NCBI GenBank assembly: GCA_003453555.1
Contig: DMLA01000017.1
Span: 1 to 20,456 of the forward strand
Source of the DNA: Chloroflexota bacterium
GTDB taxonomy: Bacteria > Chloroflexota > Anaerolineae > UBA7937
Direction of reading: 5' to 3'
DNA length: 20,456 bases
Positions 1-6,071 of this stretch are shown piece after piece. Under the pieces are notes generated by a model. It worked only from the letters and a program-made list of their open reading frames with translations, did not search any database and had not been told where the DNA came from. The translations under genes and the position numbers were made by a program. Numbering within the stretch: the stretch's first letter is position 1; each line of letters begins with the position of its first letter.

Positions 1-207
1 TTCAAAGACCCGGTGCGCTTCAGCTTCGCCCACGGAGGGAAGGATGGGCACCCCTACCCCGTGGACCGGGCCAACTACGACCGCTCCATCGAGATATTGG
101 AAACCGCTGCTCGGAGGGCTAAAGTAGGGGAGCGGGAGAAGTTGGCTGCCCTCCGTCGGCTGGCCTCCTGGGAGATGAAGACCCAACCCCCCACCCCACA
201 GATATAG
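1..207 (+). CDS. C-terminal fragment of a DUF763-like protein (5' end outside window)
   Basis: The reading frame is open from base 1 (FKDPVRFSFAHGG...) to a TAG at 205-207, so this is the last 68 codons of a gene entering from the left edge. An in-frame GTG at 13 is not needed as a start. The segment with HGGKDGHPYPVDR followed by a helical tail rich in Ala, Arg and Glu resembles what I remember of the C-terminus of DUF763 proteins, a family of unknown function found in archaea and some thermophilic bacteria. It is the only recognisable gene on the plus strand and converges with the Wood-Ljungdahl cluster, so it is probably unrelated to it. The family call rests on memory of one motif. Confidence 0.55.
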   Translation, partial: FKDPVRFSFAHGGKDGHPYPVDRANYDRSIEILETAARRAKVGEREKLAALRRLASWEMKTQPPTPQI

Positions 208-253
208 AGCAACCATTCAGGGGTGGTGGCCGACATGCTGGTCAAATGAGAAA

Positions 254-286
254 GGTGGACGCCAGTCTGCACGGCTGGCGTCCACC
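254..286. terminator. Bidirectional hairpin terminator between convergent genes
   Basis: A perfect 12-bp inverted repeat, GGTGGACGCCAG (254-265) and CTGGCGTCCACC (275-286), encloses a 9-nt loop. Read on the minus strand it is followed by TTTCTCATTTGAC, a moderately T-rich tract, and it begins 19 nt after the stop of the small minus-strand gene. On the plus strand it lies 46 nt after the DUF763-like stop and lacks a T tract. It probably ends minus-strand transcription mainly and may serve both genes. Confidence 0.7.
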
Positions 287-305
287 ATCTTCGAGGATCG
301 TGGGG

Positions 306-512
306 TTACTCTCTCTTCCTCTGAGGTTCCTTCCCTTCCGCGAGATCCAGGATTCTCTCCTTCAACGCCGTGAGTTCCTTCAAGAGTTTGGACCTCTCCC
401 CTTCATAATCCTCTATGATCAATTCTAACTCGGCCAGCATGAGAGATTTGGCCTGCAGCTCCTGCTGTAGACTATTGAGCAGTTCCGGTGAATCCTTCAA
501 GGAAGCAGCCAC
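306..512 (-). CDS. Small coiled-coil protein of unknown function (68 aa)
   Basis: I do not recognise a family. The frame opens at a GTG at 537-539, but the better start is the GTG at 510-512, because AGGAGG (519-524) lies 6 nt upstream of it and the longer form would overlap the -10 element. The 68-residue product is highly charged and helical, with a heptad-like run of Leu, Glu and Lys (LQQELQAKSLMLAELELIIE, then LLKELTALKERILDLAE). This suggests one long coiled coil with a basic C-terminus (PQRKRE). There are no cysteines, no membrane segment and no signal peptide. It lies on the same strand as the Wood-Ljungdahl genes, downstream of folD, but has its own promoter with the same 11-bp-repeat architecture as the fhs promoter. 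Co-regulation with fhs is therefore likely, and its function is unknown. The start and reading frame are fairly secure because promoter, Shine-Dalgarno and terminator all agree. Confidence 0.7.
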   Translation of the reverse strand: MAASLKDSPELLNSLQQELQAKSLMLAELELIIEDYEGERSKLLKELTALKERILDLAEGKEPQRKRE

Positions 513-529
513 AGAAAGCCTCCTCTTCA

Positions 530-584
530 ATCCTATCACCAGAAGGTCAAAATATGGTCAAAGCCTGGTCAAAGTTCGGTCAGA
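530..584 (-). promoter_or_regulatory. Promoter with four 11-bp-phased TTTGACC boxes (small coiled-coil gene)
   Basis: On the plus strand, heptamers GGTCAAA, GGTCAAA, GGTCAAA and GGTCAGA start at 545, 556, 567 and 578, exactly 11 bp apart. On the minus strand these read TTTGACC-N4 four times. The box nearest the gene is followed after exactly 9 nt by TAGGAT (530-535), a plausible -10. No -35 hexamer sits at 16-18 bp, so the boxes probably bind an activator. Seven-base direct repeats with 4-bp spacers near the -35 position are the layout known for PhoB/OmpR-family response regulators; assignment to that family here is inference. The predicted leader is very short, about 10 nt. Confidence 0.75.
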
Positions 585-614
585 ATTTGCCCTGGAGGCT
601 CCACCGCTCTAACC

Positions 615-655
615 CCGCTCTCTACGCCGAGGCTCAAGAGCCGGGTCGAGAGCGG
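615..655. other. Nested inverted repeat in the folD / small-gene gap
   Basis: An outer 8-bp stem CCGCTCTC (615-622) / GAGAGCGG (648-655) encloses an inner stem GGCTC (631-635) / GAGCC (638-642) with a 2-nt loop. It lies between the hairpin after folD and the repeat promoter of the small gene. It has no T tract on either side, so it may be a second stop signal, an mRNA 3'-end stabiliser or an operator. The rest of the 240-base gap (513-752) holds no ORF I can support. Confidence 0.45.
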
Positions 656-697
656 AGAGGTCGAGAAGGGGGTTCCTCTCGGGCTGCCGTGGTGACC

Positions 698-728
698 AAG
701 GCCCGCCAACAGGGCGTCGGCGGGCCTT
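698..728 (-). terminator. Hairpin after folD, likely end of the long operon
   Basis: A perfect 10-bp stem, AAGGCCCGCC (698-707) and GGCGGGCCTT (719-728), has an 11-nt loop and begins 24 nt after the folD stop on the minus strand. The stem is GC-rich, but only TT from the stem itself follows it on that strand (then GGTCACC), so it is a weak match to a classical Rho-independent terminator. Its position at the end of the gene series supports a termination or 3'-end-protection role. Confidence 0.5.
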
Positions 729-752
729 CTTCCAAAGGGCCCTACAAACCCT

Positions 753-1634
753 CTATCCAGAGAGAGAGCGTTGAGCGGCGGTAAGGGTGTTCTTGAGGAG
801 CATGGTGATAGTCATAGGGCCCACGCCACCGGGCGAAGGGGTGATGGCTCCTGCCACCTCCTTCACCTCATCGAAGGCCACATCTCCTACCCACCGATAC
901 CCCTTCTCTGCGGTGGGGTCCTCCACCTTGTTGGAACCTACATCGATGACATAGGCGCCGGGCTTCACCCAATCCCCCTTCACCATCTCCGGCCGGCCCA
1001 CGGCCGCCACCAGGATGTCCGCCCGGCGGCAGATGCTGGGCAGGTCCTTGCTCCGCGAGTGGCAGATGGTAACGGTAGCGTTGGCATGGAGGAGAAGCAT
1101 AGAGACCGGCAAACCTACGATGTTGCTCCGACCCAATACCACCGCCTCCGCCCCTTCGATCTGTGCCCCTGCCTTCTCCAAGAGCACCATGCAACCATAG
1201 GGGGTGCAGGGGACAAAGAGGGGCTCCCGCCCCTTCATAGCCAGCCTTCCTATGTTGATGGGGTGGAAGCCATCCACATCCTTCTCCAGGGCTACGGAAC
1301 CCAGCACCCTCTCCTCATCCAAGTGCCTGGGGAGGGGCAACTGGACAAGGATGCCATGGATCTCCGGATTGGCGCTCAACTCCCGGATGAGCCCCTCTAC
1401 CTCCTCCTGAGTGGAACCCTCTGGAAGGCTGTACCCAAAGGAGCGTATGCCTATCTTCTCGCAAGCCCTCTGCTTCATCCGGACGTACATCTGGCTGGCA
1501 GGACGCTCACCCACCAGGACGGTGGCTAGCCCCGGCGTGATGCCATGTTCCTTGTTGAGCCGTTCCACCTCCGCCCCGATCTCCTGCCGCATCTCCTTGG
1601 CTATGGCGTTTCCATCGATGATCTTGGCTGCCAT
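753..1634 (-). CDS. folD: Bifunctional methylene-THF dehydrogenase / methenyl-THF cyclohydrolase
   Basis: FolD interconverts 10-formyl-, 5,10-methenyl- and 5,10-methylene-tetrahydrofolate in the cytoplasm using NAD(P)H. Here it supplies both middle steps of the methyl branch, so no separate cyclohydrolase gene (fchA) is needed. The 293-residue length is normal. Visible landmarks are the substrate and catalytic site ASQMYVRMK (Tyr50 and Lys54, the same numbering as E. coli FolD), VQLPLP around residue 98, DVDGF with Asp121, the Rossmann segment GRSNIVGLPV at about 168-177, and the C-terminal ITPSPGGVGPMT signature. The ATG at 1632-1634 has an AAGGAGG site upstream. It is the last gene of the long minus-strand series, 19 nt after the HdrC-HdrB fusion. 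Cofactor preference (NAD or NADP) cannot be read with confidence. Confidence 0.97.
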   Translation of the reverse strand: MAAKIIDGNAIAKEMRQEIGAEVERLNKEHGITPGLATVLVGERPASQMYVRMKQRACEKIGIRSFGYSLPEGSTQEEVEGLIRELSANPEIHGILVQLPLPRHLDEERVLGSVALEKDVDGFHPINIGRLAMKGREPLFVPCTPYGCMVLLEKAGAQIEGAEAVVLGRSNIVGLPVSMLLLHANATVTICHSRSKDLPSICRRADILVAAVGRPEMVKGDWVKPGAYVIDVGSNKVEDPTAEKGYRWVGDVAFDEVKEVAGAITPSPGGVGPMTITMLLKNTLTAAQRSLSG

Positions 1635-1653
1635 CTACTCCTCCTTCCCTCTC

Positions 1654-3036
1654 TTAAGCGGTCAGAACCCCCCTATCCTGCAGCAAGGGACGGGGGTCCA
1701 CTATATGTTTCTCCAGCCCCAACCTCCGAAGCCCCAATGCCAGGCCCAAGAGTTGAGTGATGTAGAGGATAGGCATCCGAAAACCCAAGGCCATCTCTCC
1801 CTGTCGAAGATCTAGATTGGCGTGGCAGAGAGGACAGGCCACCACTACCAGGTCCGCCCCCACCGCCTCAGCATCCCTCAAGATCCTGGCCGATAGTTCC
1901 AAGGCCAAACTGGTCTTGGAGATGGAAAGGGCGGCCCCACAACATTCCGTCTTGTACGACCAATGGAGGCTGGAAGCGCCGGCTGCCTCCGCCAACCCCT
2001 CCATGACCATAGGGTACTCCGGGTCCTTGGCTCCCGTAACTTGAGGCGGTCGGGTCAAGAGACAGCCGTAATAACAAGCCACCTTCAGATCACGCAGGGG
2101 AGTTTCAACCTTTTCGGCTATCCTCTCTACTCCCTGCTCCGCCAGCACCTCCAAGAGGTGTTTAACCTCCACTTCCCCTTGGAACTCGTAGCCCCTCTCC
2201 TCGTCCAACTGCCTCCTAAGTTCCGGCTCCCTCCCTACATCCCACAGAGCGGTTTTGAAACGGGAGAAACAGGAAGCACAGGGGGCCATCACCTCTTGAA
2301 AGCCATGCCTCTCCATCAAGGCCAGGTTGTCCAAGGCCAAGCGGGTGGCCAACAGGTGGTCGGTAGTATGGGCAGGACTGCTCCCACAACAGGTCCACCC
2401 CCTGGGCTCCAGCAACTCCACCTCCAAGGCTTGGAAGAGGGCTCGAGCGGAGATATCGAACTCGCGAGCCGAAGAGTGGAGGGAACAACCCGGGTAATAG
2501 GCTATCTGCTCTGGCTTAGCCCTCCTGGCCACGCGACGAGGAAGCCTGACAAAGGGAGGGAGAAGCCCTATCTTCCTCTTCCGAACCAACTCCCAGGCCA
2601 TGGAGAGATCTTTGAGGGGCTGGCCAGTACGCAGGTTCACCTCCATCACCAAGGCTGGCTCATAGGAGCGGCCAAAGGTTCTGACGGTGCGCAAGAAAGC
2701 GGCATTGAAGAGGGCTACCTCTGGAACCCGGGGCTTTATCCCCCGCTCCAAGGCTGCCATCTTCAACCGATCCATGATGCGAGCCACGTCCAGCCCCTCA
2801 GGGCAACGGGTGGTACAGGTTTGACAGGAAGCGCAGAGCCAGATAGTGGCCGAGGAAAGGGCTAACTCCTCTCGCCCCAACTGGAGGGCCCGCATGATCC
2901 GATGGGGCTCCAAGTCGAAATGCTCAGATAAGGGACAACCGCTGGTGCACTTCTTGCACTGGTAGCACAAGTAGATGTTGTTGCCCGTCTCCTCTTCTAT
3001 CAGTTGAGCCAAGGTGAGATGTTTAGTTATCGCCAT
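1654..3036 (-). CDS. HdrC-HdrB fusion, heterodisulfide reductase-like iron-sulfur protein
   Basis: This 460-residue protein joins two subunits that are separate in methanogen heterodisulfide reductase. Residues 1-100 are HdrC-like, with two [4Fe-4S] motifs (Cys24/27/30/34 and Cys68/71/74/78). Residues about 175-450 are HdrB-like, with two CCG domains: Cys184, Cys216-217, Cys253/256, and Cys321/325, Cys365-366, Cys401/404. Such CCG domains ligate noncubane [4Fe-4S] clusters in HdrB. No CoM or CoB chemistry is expected in this organism. With the HdrA-like protein, MetV and MetF in the same operon, the likely role is electron transfer in a multi-subunit methylene-THF reductase, as proposed for Moorella metVF-hdr loci. 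The gene starts 10 nt after cooC, with a purine-rich site (GAGGGGAGAGGG) before the ATG. The alternative is a generic (Fe-S)-binding oxidoreductase acting on another disulfide. Confidence 0.85.
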   Translation of the reverse strand: MAITKHLTLAQLIEEETGNNIYLCYQCKKCTSGCPLSEHFDLEPHRIMRALQLGREELALSSATIWLCASCQTCTTRCPEGLDVARIMDRLKMAALERGIKPRVPEVALFNAAFLRTVRTFGRSYEPALVMEVNLRTGQPLKDLSMAWELVRKRKIGLLPPFVRLPRRVARRAKPEQIAYYPGCSLHSSAREFDISARALFQALEVELLEPRGWTCCGSSPAHTTDHLLATRLALDNLALMERHGFQEVMAPCASCFSRFKTALWDVGREPELRRQLDEERGYEFQGEVEVKHLLEVLAEQGVERIAEKVETPLRDLKVACYYGCLLTRPPQVTGAKDPEYPMVMEGLAEAAGASSLHWSYKTECCGAALSISKTSLALELSARILRDAEAVGADLVVVACPLCHANLDLRQGEMALGFRMPILYITQLLGLALGLRRLGLEKHIVDPRPLLQDRGVLTA

Positions 3037-3046
3037 CCCTCTCCCC

Positions 3047-3844
3047 TCACCCCTCCACTGAGGTGGAGGTGGGTTCCCCTCTCTTTAACCTCTGCCAGAT
3101 ATCTCGGGCCTCCTCCACCACTTTTGGCGCAGCGTCGAAGACCGCCATCCCCTTGAGATCGGCCTCGATCACCTTCGGGTCGGCGGAGAGGTAACCCAAG
3201 AGAGGAAGCCCGGGGCTGTTCCTATCGATGAACCCTCGATCCCCCTCATGGCGAACCTTGTTGCCCACCAGGTAAAGTCGTGGAACGCCCAGATCGGAAG
3301 CCAAATCCCGGATCAATCGAGCTGTCTGGAGGCTTCGCCGCCCAGGCTCCACCACAATAAGAAAAGCGTCCACCGCTTTGGCCGTCCCCCTCCCCAGATG
3401 CTCCACCCCAGCCTCCATATCAAGGATCACCACCTCCGAGCGGTCTAACAAGAGATGGGCCATCAGGCTTTTAAGAAGCGCGTTCTCGGGACAGAGGCAG
3501 CCGCTCCCCCCTCTCTTCACGCCACCCATCTGAAGAAGCCTGATGCCTCGATGGAAGGCGCTGAAGCGATCGGGGATATCATCGACTCGAGGGTTCAGGG
3601 TGAAAAAGCCCCCCACCGTGCCCGGCTTAGCACCCGTCCGCTCGGCGATGAGGTCTCCCATTTGGGCAATGGGCACGATTTCAGCCACAAGAGAGGGAGG
3701 GAACCCCAAAGCCGAGGCTAGATTGGGGCTGGGATCGGCATCGATGGCTAGAACCCTCTCCCCTTCCCGGGCATAGATATGAGCCAAGAGGCTAGCCAGG
3801 GTCGTCTTACCCACTCCACCCTTGCCCGTGATCGCTATCTTCAC
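3047..3844 (-). CDS. cooC: CooC-type nickel-insertion ATPase for CODH/ACS
   Basis: CooC proteins are MinD/ArsA-class ATPases that help place Ni into CO dehydrogenase or acetyl-CoA synthase. The 265-residue product has the deviant Walker A GKGGVGKTT at residues 7-15, a DADPSPN switch at 36-42, and the CxC metal-binding motif GCLCPEN with Cys116 and Cys118, where CooC dimers bind Ni or Zn. A Walker B-like segment, VVILDMEAGVEHLGRG, follows. Translation starts at a GTG (3842-3844) that shares one base with the TAG stop of the metallophosphoesterase upstream (TAGTG), so the two genes are probably translationally coupled. It is unusual in lying several genes away from acsA and acsB, among the methyl-branch genes. 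Membership of the CooC/AcsF group is secure; which enzyme it matures cannot be told. Confidence 0.92.
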   Translation of the reverse strand: MKIAITGKGGVGKTTLASLLAHIYAREGERVLAIDADPSPNLASALGFPPSLVAEIVPIAQMGDLIAERTGAKPGTVGGFFTLNPRVDDIPDRFSAFHRGIRLLQMGGVKRGGSGCLCPENALLKSLMAHLLLDRSEVVILDMEAGVEHLGRGTAKAVDAFLIVVEPGRRSLQTARLIRDLASDLGVPRLYLVGNKVRHEGDRGFIDRNSPGLPLLGYLSADPKVIEADLKGMAVFDAAPKVVEEARDIWQRLKRGEPTSTSVEG

Positions 3845-4548
3845 TATAGGCCTCGCTCCAGGATATCTTGCAGTCGCTGGATCTGGCCAGGCTCCAGGGG
3901 CAAAAGAGATAGTTTGCGCTGAGTGAGAGTCCGGTCGAAATCCACATGTCTGATGGCCAACTCCCCATCCTCCCAGACAGCATAGGTGGCGCTGGGGATG
4001 CCATGGCGAGGCTGCCCTAGGCTGCCAGGGTTAACCAGATAGATATCTTCCACCTTCCTTATAGCCGGGATATGGGTATGGCCCAAGAAGATGATATCGG
4101 CCTCGATACCGGCCATCTCCTCGATCAACTCTTCCTCCCTCGCCATGGCCACATTGAGGTACTTGAAGAGATGGTTGGAGGGAGCGGCATGGGTGAGGTA
4201 GAAGCAGGCCCCTCCTAAGTTAACATAGACCTCCAGAGGCAACTCCCCTAAATAGGATATCTCCTCTGGGCCCAAGGTGCGAGCGGTGTACTCTCGAGTG
4301 GCGAGGGCCAGGTCGCCATACTCCTCCTCGCAGAGACAATCCATCCCCGTGGCCAGGGCGTTATCGTGGTTCCCCCGCACGCCGTAATGGACGTTCTTTC
4401 TAAGCCAGCGGACAGAGAGCAGGGGATCGGGGCCAAAATCGATCGCATCCCCCAGGAAGAGGGTGGCGTCCGGCTTTCGCTCCACGGCCTGCATGGCCAA
4501 AAGAGCCTCCCAATTGGCATGTAGATCGGAGAAGACAAGAACCCTCAT
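3844..4548 (-). CDS. Calcineurin-like metallophosphoesterase (YfcE/MJ0936-type)
   Basis: The 234-residue protein carries the full metallophosphoesterase signature for a dinuclear metal site: SDLHANWEAL (Asp8, His10), LGDAIDFGPDP (Asp34), RGNHDNAL (Asn60, His61, Asp62), then a later THAAPS and GHTHIPA, and NPGSLGQPRHG near the C-terminus, typical of small cytoplasmic phosphodiesterases. The open frame extends upstream to 4596, but the start chosen is the ATG at 4546-4548, which begins the protein at MRVLVFSDLH and sits 2 nt after the metF stop. It overlaps cooC by one base. Small MPEs of this type hydrolyse model phosphodiesters, and no physiological substrate can be inferred. Its tight coupling between metF and cooC suggests a housekeeping or cofactor-related role in this pathway. 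Confidence 0.88.
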   Translation of the reverse strand: MRVLVFSDLHANWEALLAMQAVERKPDATLFLGDAIDFGPDPLLSVRWLRKNVHYGVRGNHDNALATGMDCLCEEEYGDLALATREYTARTLGPEEISYLGELPLEVYVNLGGACFYLTHAAPSNHLFKYLNVAMAREEELIEEMAGIEADIIFLGHTHIPAIRKVEDIYLVNPGSLGQPRHGIPSATYAVWEDGELAIRHVDFDRTLTQRKLSLLPLEPGQIQRLQDILERGL

Positions 4549-4550
4549 CT

Positions 4551-5417
4551 CTATAACCCTGCGGCATCCAGGACAGCAGGCACATACCTCTCCCAACCCA
4601 AAGCCATGATATGCACCCCTTGACAGAGGCCCTTCATCTCCCTAATCAGTCGGCCCGCTATCTCCACGCTTGTCTTTGCCCTATCTTTCGTCTCCTTCAT
4701 CTCGGCGATGAGGTGATCTGGCACATGCACACCGGCGACATTCCGGTTCATAAAGCGCGCCATACCGGCAGACTTAAGGGGGATGATCCCCACCATAACC
4801 GGCACCCCGAATCCCTCCACTCGTTTCATGAACGCCGCAAACTTTTCCGGCTCATAGACCGCCTGGGTCTGAAAGAACTGGGCACCCGCTTCGATCTTCT
4901 TCTCCATCTTGATGATCTGGGATTCCAAGGGGTTAGCCCCGGGGTTCACCACCGCTCCCACGTAGAACTCCGGCTTCCCCTTTAGTTCCTGCCCCGCCAA
5001 GTCGTACCCTTTCTGCAAGCGGCTCAAAGTGAGCAGTAAGGTGACAGAGTGAAGGTCGAAAACAGGCTTGGCGCTAGGGTGATCGCCCAAGGTAACATAA
5101 TCGCCGGTAAGGCATAAAACATTCTCTATGCCCAAAACATAGGCGCTCAATAAGTCGGACTGCAGTGCGATGCGGTTACGGTCTCGACAGGTGAGTTGGT
5201 AGATGGGCTCTACCCCTCTCTCCTTGAGGAGGTGACTAACTGCCAAGGAGCCTAGCTTCATCACTGAACTTTGCTGGTCGGTGACATTAAAAGCATCAAC
5301 CCTGTCGCGTAAGAGTTCCACATCCTCCAGCATCTGCTTTACATCAACGCCTTTCGGTGGACCAGCCTCCACGGTGATCACGAATTTCCCGTTCTGGAAA
5401 AGTTCTCCCAATTTCAT
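4551..5417 (-). CDS. metF: Methylene-THF reductase, MetF subunit
   Basis: MetF reduces 5,10-methylene-THF to 5-methyl-THF on a bound flavin, the last redox step of the methyl branch. The 288-residue product is a TIM-barrel of the MTHFR family, with the active-site acid in VEAGPPKG (Glu17), the folate-binding aspartate in LCLTGDYVTLGDH (Asp106), FQTQAVYEPEKF in the middle and VGIIPLKSAGMARFMN toward the C-terminus. The open frame begins with TTG-ATG; I choose the ATG at 5415-5417 because a GGAG site lies 6 nt upstream, and the TTG would be too close to it. It lies 9 nt after metV. As in acetogen MetVF enzymes, NADH probably does not reduce this subunit directly, and electrons would come through MetV and the Hdr-like partners. 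That electron route is inferred from gene order. Confidence 0.94.
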   Translation of the reverse strand: MKLGELFQNGKFVITVEAGPPKGVDVKQMLEDVELLRDRVDAFNVTDQQSSVMKLGSLAVSHLLKERGVEPIYQLTCRDRNRIALQSDLLSAYVLGIENVLCLTGDYVTLGDHPSAKPVFDLHSVTLLLTLSRLQKGYDLAGQELKGKPEFYVGAVVNPGANPLESQIIKMEKKIEAGAQFFQTQAVYEPEKFAAFMKRVEGFGVPVMVGIIPLKSAGMARFMNRNVAGVHVPDHLIAEMKETKDRAKTSVEIAGRLIREMKGLCQGVHIMALGWERYVPAVLDAAGL

Positions 5418-5426
5418 CAAACGCTC

Positions 5427-6017
5427 CTACCTTGTTTCCTTACCCAGGCCGAAGGGTTCAGCAACCTTGTCGCGGCCTGTTAGCAAGTTCACCCAGGAGG
5501 GGGTACCCACCAGACTCCAGTCAACCCCAGGATGCATCATCCTTAGAGTGTCCAGACGATGTAATCGTTTGCATCGCGTGTAGATGAGGTACCAGACGCA
5601 CCATCTATCGGGGTATACCTCGCATTTCCCCGCCGCCGAGGTCCCGCCACACGGACCATTGCGGAGGCCCTTGGGACAGCGCATGGTACAAGTGTAACCG
5701 GTATAACTAAGAAGGCACTGACCGCAGTTATGGCAACCAAATAGAACCTCTTTGGTCCATTTCTCCACCAGGAAGACGGTGCCGTAAACCACCCGACTAA
5801 CCAAACCCCCTCCGTCGAAGATACGCTCGAATCTTCCCTCCATATCACTGTTTCCTCCAGAGAGCAGCCTTTGACCAAGGGAGAAGAGCCTGAGGAGCAG
5901 GGGCTTCACATATCGGCTGTGCGCGATCCCCATAAGCCACAGCACAACTGAGTCGATAACCATCCGTGACTTATATGAGAATGGGCTTTTCCTATCCACG
6001 CTAGTGATCGCTCCCAT
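5427..6017 (-). CDS. metV: MetV, cysteine-rich iron-sulfur partner of MetF
   Basis: The 196-residue protein matches the MetV (MTHFR C-terminal, zinc/iron-sulfur) family, which in Moorella-type enzymes passes electrons to the MetF flavin. The core is the cysteine cluster Cys95-x2-Cys98-x2-Cys101, Cys110, Cys114, Cys123, Cys132, Cys140 and Cys149, including the family hallmarks CTMRCPKGLRNGPCGG and GKCEVYPDRWCVW. The N-terminal 60 residues are less conserved and partly hydrophobic (VVLWLMGIAHSRYVKPLLLR) but do not look like a transmembrane helix with a signal. A GTG at 6027-6029 overlaps the AAAGGAGGT ribosome site, so the ATG at 6015-6017 is preferred. metF follows 9 nt later, and the HdrA-like gene lies 54 nt upstream. 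The family call is secure; cluster type and number are inferred. Confidence 0.9.
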   Translation of the reverse strand: MGAITSVDRKSPFSYKSRMVIDSVVLWLMGIAHSRYVKPLLLRLFSLGQRLLSGGNSDMEGRFERIFDGGGLVSRVVYGTVFLVEKWTKEVLFGCHNCGQCLLSYTGYTCTMRCPKGLRNGPCGGTSAAGKCEVYPDRWCVWYLIYTRCKRLHRLDTLRMMHPGVDWSLVGTPSWVNLLTGRDKVAEPFGLGKETR

Positions 6018-6071
6018 GGTGATAGACACCTCCTTTAATCTAAGTATTCTCGGTGGCAGGGCTAACCGGAT

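Noticed and set aside
240..246. Isolated GGTCAAA near the left hairpin
   Set aside because: Only one copy with no phased neighbours and no -10; expected by chance.
545..584. The tandem 11-bp units as a CRISPR array or minisatellite
   Set aside because: Units are far too short for CRISPR repeats and spacers, spacers are 4 bp, and the fixed distance to a -10 indicates a promoter element.
1963..2865. Plus-strand open frame of 300 codons antisense to the HdrC-HdrB fusion
   Set aside because: It is a shadow of the minus-strand gene, which has complete Cys motifs; the antisense translation is low-complexity without domains.
6030..6071. Frameshift that would restore a ferredoxin domain at the HdrA C-terminus
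   Set aside because: No frame in the short gap before metV encodes a CxxCxxC pattern, so a deletion or natural end is more likely than a frameshift.
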